This document shows positions 47,576 to 55,340 of a stretch of DNA of 64,000 bases, one piece after another. The notes beneath the pieces were generated by a model. The model searched no databases, had not been told where the DNA came from, and saw only the letters and a list, made by a program, of their open reading frames with translations. Numbering within the stretch: position 1 is the first letter of the stretch; the number at the start of each line of letters is the position of its first letter. The translations under genes and the position numbers were made by a program. Source of the DNA: Sphingosinicella sp942492965 (GTDB lineage Bacteria > Pseudomonadota > Alphaproteobacteria > Sphingomonadales > Sphingomonadaceae); assembly GCA_942492965.1 (NCBI GenBank), contig OW818656.1:4030001-4094000 (forward strand), read 5' to 3'.

Positions 47576-47606
47576 CGCTTGAATCATTAGGATTCGCGTG
47601 ATTCAA
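47557..47606. promoter_or_regulatory. cluster of GANTC (CcrM) sites and an 8-bp dyad before ftsB
   Basis: GATTC 47557, GAATC 47581, GATTC 47591 and GATTC 47600 lie within 48 bp. Two of them form the arms of a perfect inverted repeat, TTGAATCA (47579-47586) with TGATTCAA (47599-47606). The gap between eno and ftsB is only 39 bp. GANTC is the CcrM methylation site in alphaproteobacteria; clusters occur in promoters of cell-cycle genes. Confidence 0.5.
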
Positions 47607-47614
47607 AGGCAGGC

Positions 47615-47929
47615 GTGAGCGAACCCGTCCGCCTTGTCTCTTACATCCGCTCAGCGTGGCTTCCCGCGCTGTGCATCGGCCTCGTTGCGTTCTTCGGATG
47701 GCACGCGGTCGCGGGCGACACGGGCATTCTCGCGCTCGGCGGCTACAAGGCCGAAGAGGCGCGCCTTGCGAAAGAAGCGGCCGTGGTCGCCAAGCGGAAG
47801 GCGGATCTTGAGCGCAAGGTTACGCTCCTCAACCCCTCGAAGGTCGATCCCGACCTTGCCGATGAACTCGTACGCGAGAATCTGGGCCTCGTCCGCGAGG
47901 ACGAGTTCGTCATCCGTCTCGACAAATAA
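47615..47929 (+). CDS. ftsB: septum formation initiator FtsB/DivIC family protein
   Basis: 104 residues. A single membrane helix (about 14-33, AWLPALCIGLVAFFGWHAVAG) is followed by a periplasmic coiled coil (KAEEARLAKEAAVVAKRKADLERKVTLL) and a short C-terminal region VDPDLADELVRENLGLVREDEFVIRL, the usual FtsB/DivIC ending. It acts in the divisome with FtsL and FtsQ. The start is GTG with AAAGG upstream. Between eno and pdhA it is in its conserved place; the GANTC cluster suggests cell-cycle timing. Confidence 0.9.
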   Translation: MSEPVRLVSYIRSAWLPALCIGLVAFFGWHAVAGDTGILALGGYKAEEARLAKEAAVVAKRKADLERKVTLLNPSKVDPDLADELVRENLGLVREDEFVIRLDK

Positions 47930-47952
47930 GCAGCACGGGTTCGCGCTCGCGC

Positions 47953-47982
47953 TTGAACTTTACACGCGGTCGCACGTATAGC
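47953..47982 (+). promoter_or_regulatory. candidate promoter of the pdh operon
   Basis: TTGAAC (47953-47958) and TATAGC (47977-47982) separated by 18 bp, between ftsB and pdhA. The predicted start near 47990 gives a leader of roughly 35-40 bases up to the AGGAGGGG ribosome site. Part of the -35 lies just after the ftsB stop. Confidence 0.45.
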
Positions 47983-48017
47983 GGCGGTGAAGTAAAAATC
48001 TTTACCCTGCGAACCAG

Positions 48018-48121
48018 AGGAGGGGATCATCGCCGAGCGAACCAAAGAGGCGAAAACCGCGCCCAAGCCCAAACCTTCCGTTCGTAAAACAAAGACTGCT
48101 GCATCGCACCGGCAGTCTGAA
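48018..48121 (+). other. pdhA N-terminal extension with strong ribosome site but AUC as only start candidate
   Basis: AGGAGGGG (48018-48025) is followed by ATC ATC, then 30 open in-frame codons encoding a Lys/Ala/Pro-rich stretch (AERTKEAKTAPKPK and on) that joins the GTG at 48122. There is an in-frame TAA at 47993 and no ATG, GTG or TTG between it and 48122. Sphingomonad PdhA proteins normally carry such a basic Lys/Ala/Pro tail. Translation from AUC at 48029 (5-nt spacing from AGGAGG) is the simplest reading; a base-call error is the alternative. Confidence 0.55.
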
Positions 48122-49129
48122 GTGCGCGAGGGGCTGGATCGGCTGCCCGATTATTCGCCTTACAAGGCCAGCGTCGACGAACTCCTCGATTTCTACCGCC
48201 AGATGCTGCTTATCCGCCGTTTCGAAGAAAAGGCGGGCCAGCTTTACGGCATGGGTCTGATCGGCGGCTTCTGCCACCTCTACATCGGGCAGGAAGCCGT
48301 CGTCGTCGGCCTCCAGTCCGCGCTGAAGGCGGGCGACAGCGTCATCACCGGCTATCGCGACCACGGCCACATGCTCGCGTGCGGCATCGAATCGCGCGAA
48401 GTCATGGCGGAACTGACCGGCCGCGCGGCAGGCATTTCCAAGGGCAAGGGCGGCTCGATGCACATGTTCAGCGTCGAGCACGGCTTCTATGGCGGGCACG
48501 GCATCGTCGCCGGGCAGGTGCCGCTCGGCACCGGGCTTGCCTTCGCGCACAAGTACAAAGGCGACGGCAACATCTGCCTCACCTATTTCGGCGACGGCGC
48601 CGCGAATCAGGGGCAGGTGTACGAAAGCTTCAACATGGCGGAGCTTTGGAAGCTCCCTGTGGTCTACGTGATCGAAAACAACCAGTACGCGATGGGCACC
48701 AGCGTCAACCGCGCGAGCGCCGAAGACCAGCTCTATCGCCGCGGCGAGAGCTTCCGCATCGAAGGCATCCAGGTGAACGGCATGGACGTGCTCGAGGTGC
48801 GCGGCGCCGCCCAGATGGCCATCGAATGGGTTCGCTCGGGCAAGGGGCCGCTGCTTCTTGAGCTGAAGACTTACCGCTATCGCGGCCATTCCATGTCCGA
48901 CCCGGCGAAATACCGCTCGCGCGAGGAAGTGCAGGCGATGCGCGAAAAGTCCGACCCGATCGAGGCCGCGAAGAAGCACCTGCTCGCGGCGGGCGTCGAT
49001 GAGGCGAAGCTCAAGGACATCGAGAAGGAGGTGCGCGCCATCGTCAACGATTCCGCCGACTTCGCAGAGCAGGCGCCCGAGCCGGAGCTTTCCGAGCTGT
49101 ATACCGACGTTCTGGTGGGGAGCTACTGA
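48122..49129 (+). CDS. pdhA: pyruvate dehydrogenase E1 component, alpha subunit
   Basis: With PdhB forms the thiamine-diphosphate E1 that decarboxylates pyruvate. From the conservative GTG at 48122 it has 335 residues; a likely upstream AUC start would add 31. Family blocks: YRQMLLIRRFEEKAGQLYGMG (about 24-44), GYRDHGHML (about 80), the GDGAANQGQ ThDP/Mg motif (about 158-166) continuing to ENNQYAMGT, and the phosphorylation-loop-like YRGHSMSDPAKYRSREEV (about 255-272). No Shine-Dalgarno precedes the GTG. It overlaps pdhB by one base (TGATG). Confidence 0.95.
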   Translation: MREGLDRLPDYSPYKASVDELLDFYRQMLLIRRFEEKAGQLYGMGLIGGFCHLYIGQEAVVVGLQSALKAGDSVITGYRDHGHMLACGIESREVMAELTGRAAGISKGKGGSMHMFSVEHGFYGGHGIVAGQVPLGTGLAFAHKYKGDGNICLTYFGDGAANQGQVYESFNMAELWKLPVVYVIENNQYAMGTSVNRASAEDQLYRRGESFRIEGIQVNGMDVLEVRGAAQMAIEWVRSGKGPLLLELKTYRYRGHSMSDPAKYRSREEVQAMREKSDPIEAAKKHLLAAGVDEAKLKDIEKEVRAIVNDSADFAEQAPEPELSELYTDVLVGSY

Positions 49130-50511
49130 TGGCGATCGAGATCAAGCTGCCCGCCATGTCCCCCACGATGGAGGAGGGGACGCTGGCGAAATGGCTGGTG
49201 AAGGAAGGCGACGCCGTGAAACCCGGCGATGTGATCGCCGAGATCGAAACCGACAAGGCGACGATGGAGCTTGAAACCGATGAGGGCGGGGTCCTCTCGA
49301 AAATCCTCGTGCCGGCGGGGTCGGACGGCGTTGCTGTCGGCACGCTGATCGCGATGATCGACAACGGCGAAGCTGAAGTCGCTACCAAGGCCGAAAAGCC
49401 GACCATCAAGGAAGAGGACCCGGCAAAGCTGCCGGAGCAGAAGATCGAAGCGCCGTCGGGCGCCAAAGCGATCCCGACTCCGCAGCCGGAGATTGCGAAC
49501 GATCCGGAAATCCCGGCAGGCACCAACCTCCGCCGCATGACCGTCCGCGAGGCGCTGCGCGATGCGATGGCCGAGGAGATGCGCACCGACAGCCGCGTCT
49601 TCGTGATGGGCGAAGAGGTCGCCGAATATCAGGGCGCCTACAAGGTGACGCAGGGCCTGCTCGAAGAGTTCGGCCCGCAGCGCGTCATTGATACGCCGAT
49701 CACCGAATACGGCTTCGCGGGCGTCGGCACGGGCGCTGCGATGGGCGGGCTGCGTCCGATCGTCGAGTTCATGACGTTCAACTTCGCCATGCAGGCGATC
49801 GACCACATCGTGAACTCGGCCGCCAAGACCAACTACATGTCGGGCGGTCAGATGCGCTGCCCGATGGTATTCCGCGGCCCGAACGGCGCGGCGTCGCGCG
49901 TCGGCGCGCAGCACAGCCAGAACTACGGCCCGTGGTACGCAAGCGTGCCCGGCCTTATCGTGATCGCGCCGTACAGTGCGGCGGACGCGAAGGGGCTATT
50001 GAAGGCGGCGATCCGTTCGCCCGATCCGGTCGTGTTCCTAGAAAACGAGCTGCTTTACGGCCAGAGTTTCGATGTGCCCGAGGTTGAGGATTATGTCCTC
50101 CCGATTGGCAAGGCACGGATCGCGCGCGAGGGGAGCGATATCACCATCGTCTCTTACTCGATCGGCGTCGGCGTCGCGCTCGATGCGGCAAAGACGCTGG
50201 CGGAGGAGGGGATCGAGGCCGAGGTCGTCGATCTTCGCACCCTGCGTCCGCTCGACCGCAGCACGGTCCTCGCCAGCCTCAAGAAGACGAACCGCATGGT
50301 TGTCGTCGAGGAAGGCTGGCCGCAGTGCTCGATCGCCTCTGAAATCATGGCGATCGTGATGGAAGACGGCTTCGACGATCTCGATGCCCCCGTTCTTCGC
50401 GTTACCAATGTGGATGTTCCGCTGCCCTATGCCGCGAACCTCGAAAAAGCTGCTCTCGTGAAGGCCGCCGACGTTGTCGCCGCTGCCAAGCGCGTTACCT
50501 ACAAGGACTGA
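49129..50511 (+). CDS. pdhB: pyruvate dehydrogenase E1 component, beta subunit with lipoyl domain
   Basis: 460 residues: an N-terminal biotinyl/lipoyl domain (1-78, modified Lys43 in ETDKATME), a Pro/Ala/Lys linker, then the E1-beta domain (from about 133: MTVREALRDAMAEEMRTD, GEEVAEYQGAYKVTQGL, DTPITEYGFAGVGTGAA, and the C-terminal transketolase domain with EGWPQCSIASEIMAIV). A lipoyl domain on E1-beta is a known feature of alphaproteobacterial PDH (Sinorhizobium, Zymomonas). It starts on the last base of the pdhA stop and ends 2 bp before pdhC. Confidence 0.96.
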   Translation: MAIEIKLPAMSPTMEEGTLAKWLVKEGDAVKPGDVIAEIETDKATMELETDEGGVLSKILVPAGSDGVAVGTLIAMIDNGEAEVATKAEKPTIKEEDPAKLPEQKIEAPSGAKAIPTPQPEIANDPEIPAGTNLRRMTVREALRDAMAEEMRTDSRVFVMGEEVAEYQGAYKVTQGLLEEFGPQRVIDTPITEYGFAGVGTGAAMGGLRPIVEFMTFNFAMQAIDHIVNSAAKTNYMSGGQMRCPMVFRGPNGAASRVGAQHSQNYGPWYASVPGLIVIAPYSAADAKGLLKAAIRSPDPVVFLENELLYGQSFDVPEVEDYVLPIGKARIAREGSDITIVSYSIGVGVALDAAKTLAEEGIEAEVVDLRTLRPLDRSTVLASLKKTNRMVVVEEGWPQCSIASEIMAIVMEDGFDDLDAPVLRVTNVDVPLPYAANLEKAALVKAADVVAAAKRVTYKD

Positions 50512-50513
50512 AC

Positions 50514-51797
50514 ATGCCGATTGACATTACGATGCCCGCGCTGTCGCCGACGATGGAAACGGGGACGCTCGCGAAATGGCTGGTGAAGGAAGGCGACAAG
50601 GTCTCGCCGGGTGACGTTATCGCCGAAATCGAGACCGACAAGGCGACGATGGAGGTCGAATCCATCGACGAAGGCGTTGTCGTCAAGATCGTCGTCGCGG
50701 CGGGAACGGAGGACGTTCCGGTCGGTCAGCTGATCGCCGTGCTCGCCGAAGAGGGCGAAGAGGTCTCCGCGCCGAAGGCTGCAAAAGCGGAACCGAAAGA
50801 GGCTCCGCCGGCCCCCAAGGCCGAAGCGAAGCCCCAGCCGGCGCCCGAACCTGTGAAGGCTGAAGCGCCGAAGCCGGCGGCGCTTTCCCCGGCGGCGACG
50901 GATTCGGACGACCGCGTGAAGGCGAGCCCGCTTGCGCGCCGAATCGCCGAAGCCAAGGGCATCGACCTTGGCGACGTTCAGGGCAGCGGCCCCGGTGGAC
51001 GCGTCGTGAAGGCGGACCTCGACGTCGGCAAACCGGCTGCCGCTGCGCCCGCAGCCAAAGCGACCGCGCCGGCTGCACCCGCAGCGCCTGCAGTGTTCGA
51101 GACGGAGATTCCGCACGAGGCCGTGAAGCTCTCGAACATGCGCAAGACCATCGCGCGGCGCCTCACCGAGGCGAAGCAGACGATTCCGCACATCTACCTT
51201 ACCGTGGATATTCAGCTCGATGCGCTGCTGAAGCTGCGCGGCGAGCTGAACGCAGCGCTGGAGCCGCGCGGCGTGAAGCTGAGCGTCAACGATCTGCTCA
51301 TCAAGGCGCTCGCTGCCGCGCTGATCGAGGTGCCGGAGTGCAACGTCTCGATCTCGGGCGACCAGCTCTTCAAGTATAGCCGCGCTGACATTTCGGTGGC
51401 GGTGTCGATCCCGGGCGGCCTGATCACGCCGATCATCGCGGGCGCGAACGGCAAGAGCCTGTCCGCCATCGCGACCGAGATGAAGGAACTCGCAGGCCGC
51501 GCGAAGGAGGGCAAGCTGCAGCCGCACGAGTATCAGGGCGGCACGGCCTCCATCTCCAACATGGGCATGTACGGCATCACGCAGTTCGACGCGGTCATCA
51601 ACCCGCCGCAGGGCATGATCATGGCGATCGGCGCGGGCGAGAAGCGGCCGTTCGTGGTGAACGACGCGCTCGCCATCGCAACGGTGATGTCGGCGACGGG
51701 CAGCTTCGACCACCGCGCCATCGACGGCGCGGACGGCGCCCGTCTGATGCAGGCGTTCAAGCGCCTCGTCGAAAACCCGCTCACCCTGCTCGCGTAA
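50514..51797 (+). CDS. pdhC: dihydrolipoamide acetyltransferase, E2 of pyruvate dehydrogenase
   Basis: 427 residues: lipoyl domain (1-77, Lys43), Ala/Pro/Lys linker, peripheral-subunit-binding domain (about 140-175: KASPLARRIAEAKGIDLGDVQGSGPGGRV in part), second linker, and the catalytic acetyltransferase domain from about 200, with the active-site GSFDHRAIDGADGARLM (His near 402). Its lipoyl domain is nearly identical over the first 45 residues to that of PdhB, suggesting intra-operon duplication or conversion. It forms the core of the complex. Confidence 0.96.
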   Translation: MPIDITMPALSPTMETGTLAKWLVKEGDKVSPGDVIAEIETDKATMEVESIDEGVVVKIVVAAGTEDVPVGQLIAVLAEEGEEVSAPKAAKAEPKEAPPAPKAEAKPQPAPEPVKAEAPKPAALSPAATDSDDRVKASPLARRIAEAKGIDLGDVQGSGPGGRVVKADLDVGKPAAAAPAAKATAPAAPAAPAVFETEIPHEAVKLSNMRKTIARRLTEAKQTIPHIYLTVDIQLDALLKLRGELNAALEPRGVKLSVNDLLIKALAAALIEVPECNVSISGDQLFKYSRADISVAVSIPGGLITPIIAGANGKSLSAIATEMKELAGRAKEGKLQPHEYQGGTASISNMGMYGITQFDAVINPPQGMIMAIGAGEKRPFVVNDALAIATVMSATGSFDHRAIDGADGARLMQAFKRLVENPLTLLA

Positions 51798-51806
51798 GGA
51801 TCGGCC

Positions 51807-53204
51807 ATGTCCAGCTATGATCTCATCGTTCTCGGCTCCGGGCCGGGGGGCTATGTCGCGGCGATCCGGGCGGCGCAGCTTGGAATGAAGACGGCCATCG
51901 TCGAGCGCGAGCGGCTTGGCGGCATCTGCCTGAACTGGGGGTGCATCCCGACGAAGGCGCTGCTGCGCTCGTCGGAGATCTTCCATTATCTGACGCACGC
52001 TTCGGCCTATGGGCTCAGCGCCGAGAAGCCATCGTTCGACATCAAGGCGGTCGTGGCGCGCAGCCGCAAGGTCGCCGACCAGCTGAACGGCGGCGTGAAG
52101 GGGCTGATGAAGAAGCACAAGATCGACGTTCATGAGGGCGTCGGTACGCTGACGGGGAAGGGCAAGCTCTCCGTTTCGAAGGACGGCAAGACCACCGAGC
52201 TTTCGGCGAAGAACATCATCGTCGCGACCGGCGCGCGCGCCCGCGAGCTTCCGTTCGCCAAGGCCGACGGCAAGCGCATCTGGACGTATCGTCACGCGCT
52301 GGTGCCCGAAGCGGTGCCGGAAAAGCTGCTGGTGATCGGATCGGGCGCGATCGGCATCGAGTTCGCGAGCTTCTATTCGGACCTCGGCGCCAAGGTGACC
52401 GTCGTCGAGATGCTCGAGCGCATCCTCCCCGTGGAGGACGCCGAGGTGAGCGCGTTCATGGAAAAGGCGCTCACCAAGCAGGGCATGACGATCCACACGA
52501 AAACCGGCGTGCAGAAGCTGGAAACGACCGCGAAGGGCGTGAAGGCGGAGATCAAGTTTGCTGACGGCAAGGTTGAAACGCAGGAGTTCAGCCATGTCAT
52601 CGTCGCGGTCGGCATCGTGCCGAACGTCGAGGACATCGGCCTTGAAAAGCTCGGCGTGAAGCAGCTTCCGAACAAACACATCGAAACGGACGGCTACGGC
52701 CGCACCAATGTGGAGGGCATCTGGGCGATCGGCGACGTCACCAGCGGGCCGTGGCTTGCGCACAAGGCGATGCACGAGGCGGTTATCTGCATCGAGAAAA
52801 TGGCGGGCTCGAAGGACGTTCACGCGATGAGCACCGCGAACATCCCCGGCTGCACCTACTCACGCCCGCAGGTGGCCTCCGTGGGCCTCACCGAAGCGAA
52901 GGCGACGGAGGCGGGCTACAAGGTGAAGGTCGGCAAGTTCCCCGCCCTCGGCAACGGCAAGGCGATCGCGCTCGGCGAGACAGAGGGCTTCGTGAAAACG
53001 GTGTTCGACGAAGCGACCGGCGAACTTCTGGGCGCGCACATGGTGGGCGCGGAAGTCACCGAGCTGATCCAGGGCTATGTCGTGGCGCGCGAGCTGGAGA
53101 CGACTGAGGCCGAACTGATGGGCACGACCTTCCCGCACCCAACGCTGTCGGAAATGATGCACGAAAGCGTCCTCGCCGCCTACGGCCGCCCGCTTCACAT
53201 CTGA
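51807..53204 (+). CDS. lpd: dihydrolipoyl dehydrogenase (E3)
   Basis: Reoxidises dihydrolipoamide with FAD and NAD. 465 residues. FAD motif VLGSGPGGYVAAIRAAQLG (8-26), redox pair GGICLNWGCIPTK (Cys41, Cys46), NAD motif LVIGSGAIGIEFASFYSDLGAKVTVVE (about 175-201), GRTNVEGIWAIGDV (about 300), and the active-site His-Glu in FPHPTLSE near 444-451. It begins 9 bp after pdhC, completing pdhA-pdhB-pdhC-lpd. It may also serve other 2-oxoacid dehydrogenases unless a second lpd exists elsewhere. Confidence 0.97.
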   Translation: MSSYDLIVLGSGPGGYVAAIRAAQLGMKTAIVERERLGGICLNWGCIPTKALLRSSEIFHYLTHASAYGLSAEKPSFDIKAVVARSRKVADQLNGGVKGLMKKHKIDVHEGVGTLTGKGKLSVSKDGKTTELSAKNIIVATGARARELPFAKADGKRIWTYRHALVPEAVPEKLLVIGSGAIGIEFASFYSDLGAKVTVVEMLERILPVEDAEVSAFMEKALTKQGMTIHTKTGVQKLETTAKGVKAEIKFADGKVETQEFSHVIVAVGIVPNVEDIGLEKLGVKQLPNKHIETDGYGRTNVEGIWAIGDVTSGPWLAHKAMHEAVICIEKMAGSKDVHAMSTANIPGCTYSRPQVASVGLTEAKATEAGYKVKVGKFPALGNGKAIALGETEGFVKTVFDEATGELLGAHMVGAEVTELIQGYVVARELETTEAELMGTTFPHPTLSEMMHESVLAAYGRPLHI

Positions 53205-53214
53205 TTGAGCGACG

Positions 53215-53856
53215 TCAGGCCGCCGGTGCGAAGGTGCCGGTGGCCTCGTCGAGCACATGCAGAACGCCGTCGCGGATCGCGAAATAGGCGCCGATGAGCT
53301 TGAGCTTGCCCGCGGCTTCGCGTTCCGGGATGCACGGGAAGGTGCGGAGGTTCTTGAGCGAGACCTTTACGGCTTCCAGCTCCAGCGCATGTTCCACATC
53401 GCGGTCCATGCGGCCGTCGTGCTCGTGAAGGATGCGGTCGCGCGCCTCGTCGAGAAGATCGATCCAGTGGGCGATGAAGCCTCCCGCGCCGGCCGGGGCC
53501 CCCTTGAACTTGCTGGTGAGCGCGGCCTGCACGCCGCCGCAGCCGCCGTGGCCCATCACGACGACGTTCTCCACCTCAAGCTGCGTCACCGCGAACTCCA
53601 GCGCGGCGGAAACGCCGTGACGCCCGCCACCGATCTCGAACGGCGGCACCAGGTTCGCGATGTTGCGGACCGTGAAAATCTCGCCCGGACCCACGTCGAA
53701 GATCATCGCCGGGTCTACACGGCTGTCAGAACACGAGATGATCATCGTTTTTGGGCTCTGGCTCGACCGCAATGCGTCGTAGCGGGCCTTCTGGGCGAGA
53801 TAGGCACCGCCGCGAAAGCGGTGGTAGCCGTCGATCAATTCATCGAAGCCTGACAT
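53215..53856 (-). CDS. beta-class carbonic anhydrase
   Basis: Interconverts CO2 and bicarbonate. 213 residues. Zinc ligands Cys42 (SCSDSRVDP with the Asp44-Arg46 dyad), His103 and Cys106 (MGHGGCGG) are all present. I use ATG 53856 (MSGFDELIDGYHRFR), the common N-terminus of the clade; an in-frame ATG 12 codons earlier adds an unlikely stretch. It is convergent with lpd (10 bp between stops) and divergent from lipA. CTAG lies 10 bp before its ATG. Confidence 0.93.
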   Translation of the reverse strand: MSGFDELIDGYHRFRGGAYLAQKARYDALRSSQSPKTMIISCSDSRVDPAMIFDVGPGEIFTVRNIANLVPPFEIGGGRHGVSAALEFAVTQLEVENVVVMGHGGCGGVQAALTSKFKGAPAGAGGFIAHWIDLLDEARDRILHEHDGRMDRDVEHALELEAVKVSLKNLRTFPCIPEREAAGKLKLIGAYFAIRDGVLHVLDEATGTFAPAA

Positions 53857-53902
53857 GGGAAAGCGGCTAGCCCGATCATGGCGCTCATGCAAGAACTCGC
53901 AG

Positions 53903-53931
53903 TTGGAATATGTTGCTGCCGCCGCTATCTA
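53903..53931 (+). promoter_or_regulatory. lipA promoter predicting a leaderless mRNA
   Basis: TTGGAA (53903-53908), 17 bp, TATCTA (53926-53931). The -10 ends seven bases before the ATG at 53939, so transcription should begin at or next to the start codon. No Shine-Dalgarno could fit in the transcript. Confidence 0.55.
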
Positions 53932-53938
53932 GGCGCGC

Positions 53939-54868
53939 ATGGCAGACGTTGATCCCGCACCCGTTTCCCCGATCCGCATCCGAAAGCCCGATTGGCTGCG
54001 CGTGAAGGCGCCCACAAGCGTGGGCTTTGCGCAGACCCGCAAGCTGATGCGCGATCTCGGCCTCAACACCGTGTGCGAAGAGGCGGCGTGCCCGAATATC
54101 GGCGAGTGCTGGACGCAGAAGCACGCCACGGTGATGATCCTCGGCGACACGTGCACACGCGCCTGCGCCTTCTGCAACGTGAAGACGGGAATGCCGAATC
54201 CGGTCGATCCGCTGGAGCCGGAGCATGTGGCGACTGCGGCCGCCGAGCTTGGGCTTGAACATATCGTCATCACGAGCGTGGACCGGGACGACCTCGTGGA
54301 CGGCGGCGCCACGCAGTTCGTGCGCGTGATCGAAGCGCTGCGCCGCCGCGCGCCGAACACCACGATCGAAATCCTGACGCCGGACTTCCGCAACAAGGCG
54401 GACGAGGCTGTGAAACGCATCGTCGATGCGCGGCCAGACGTCTATAATCACAACCTGGAAACCGTGCCGAGGCTCTATCCGACGATCCGACCGGGCGCGC
54501 GCTACTACCACTCGCTGCGCCTGCTCGAACGCGTGAAGACGCTCGACCCCACGATTTTCACCAAGTCGGGGCTGATGGTCGGGCTCGGCGAGGAGCGGCT
54601 GGAGATCCATCAGGTGATGGACGACATGCGCTCCGCCGATATCGATTTCCTCACCATCGGCCAGTACCTGCAGCCGACGCCGCGCCACGCCAAGGTGATC
54701 GATTTCGTGACGCCGGACACGTTCAAGTCTTATGCGTCGCTGGGCCGCGCCAAGGGCTTCGCGCTGGTCGCGGCTTCGCCGCTGACGCGCTCTTCGTATC
54801 ACGCTGGCGACGATTTCGCGAAGCTGAAGGCCGCGCGCCTCGCGAAGCACCAACGCGCCGATGCCTGA
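53939..54868 (+). CDS. lipA: lipoyl synthase
   Basis: Radical SAM enzyme inserting two sulfurs into octanoyl groups on lipoyl domains. 309 residues. The auxiliary cluster CxxxxCxxxxxC uses Cys46, Cys51 and Cys57; the radical SAM CxxxCxxC uses Cys72, Cys76 and Cys79. The C-terminal RSSYHAGD with its cluster-ligand Ser is present. Its products are needed by the lipoyl-bearing PdhB and PdhC encoded just upstream, so the neighbourhood makes biochemical sense. Overlaps the next gene by 8 bp. Confidence 0.97.
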   Translation: MADVDPAPVSPIRIRKPDWLRVKAPTSVGFAQTRKLMRDLGLNTVCEEAACPNIGECWTQKHATVMILGDTCTRACAFCNVKTGMPNPVDPLEPEHVATAAAELGLEHIVITSVDRDDLVDGGATQFVRVIEALRRRAPNTTIEILTPDFRNKADEAVKRIVDARPDVYNHNLETVPRLYPTIRPGARYYHSLRLLERVKTLDPTIFTKSGLMVGLGEERLEIHQVMDDMRSADIDFLTIGQYLQPTPRHAKVIDFVTPDTFKSYASLGRAKGFALVAASPLTRSSYHAGDDFAKLKAARLAKHQRADA

Positions 54869-55340
54869 ACATCGCGAGGTCCGGGTTCTTCCGTACACAC
54901 CGGAGCAGCTCTTCGATCTCGTCGCCGACGTTGGCCGCTACGGCGAGTTTCTGCCGTGGGTGATCGCGACGCGGGTGAAGTCGCGGAGCGATACGGACAT
55001 GGTCGCCGACATGGTGGTCGGCTTCAAGGTGTTTCGGGAGACCTTCACCAGCCGCGTGGTGCTGGACAGGCCGCACCATATCCACATCGACTATATCTCG
55101 GGGCCGCTGAAGTTCCTCTACAACGACTGGCGCTTCAAGCCCGTCGGCGCTGGAACGGAAGTGGATTTCCACGTCGATTTCGCGTTCCGGCAGTCGATCC
55201 TGAACACGCTGGCGGGCGCGTACTTCCACGAAGCCTTCCGCAAGATGGTGACGGCGTTCGAAACGCGCGCCGCCAAGGTTTATGCGGCTACAGGCGCTTC
55301 TTCCGTGAGCAACAGTTCGAGCGCGCAGCGCACGGCCTGA
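54861..55340 (+). CDS. Coq10/RatA-type START-domain protein, ubiquinone-binding
   Basis: 159 residues of the SRPBCC (polyketide cyclase/START) fold: LPYTPEQLFDLVADVGRYGEFLPW (about 10-33), MVADMVVGFKVFRETFTSRV (about 48-67), LKFLYNDWRFKP and FHVDFAFRQSILNTLAGAYFHEAFRKMVTAFE. The alphaproteobacterial members are orthologues of Coq10, needed for proper ubiquinone function in respiration; gammaproteobacterial RatA was described as a ribosome-association toxin, a role not implied here. Start within lipA. The 3' end overlaps the convergent cinA gene by 61 bp. Confidence 0.9.
   Translation: MPEHREVRVLPYTPEQLFDLVADVGRYGEFLPWVIATRVKSRSDTDMVADMVVGFKVFRETFTSRVVLDRPHHIHIDYISGPLKFLYNDWRFKPVGAGTEVDFHVDFAFRQSILNTLAGAYFHEAFRKMVTAFETRAAKVYAATGASSVSNSSSAQRTA

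Noticed and set aside
50499..52823. 774-codon open frame antisense to pdhC and lpd
   Set aside because: Same GC-driven artefact; it spans two real genes and has no recognisable motif or ribosome site.
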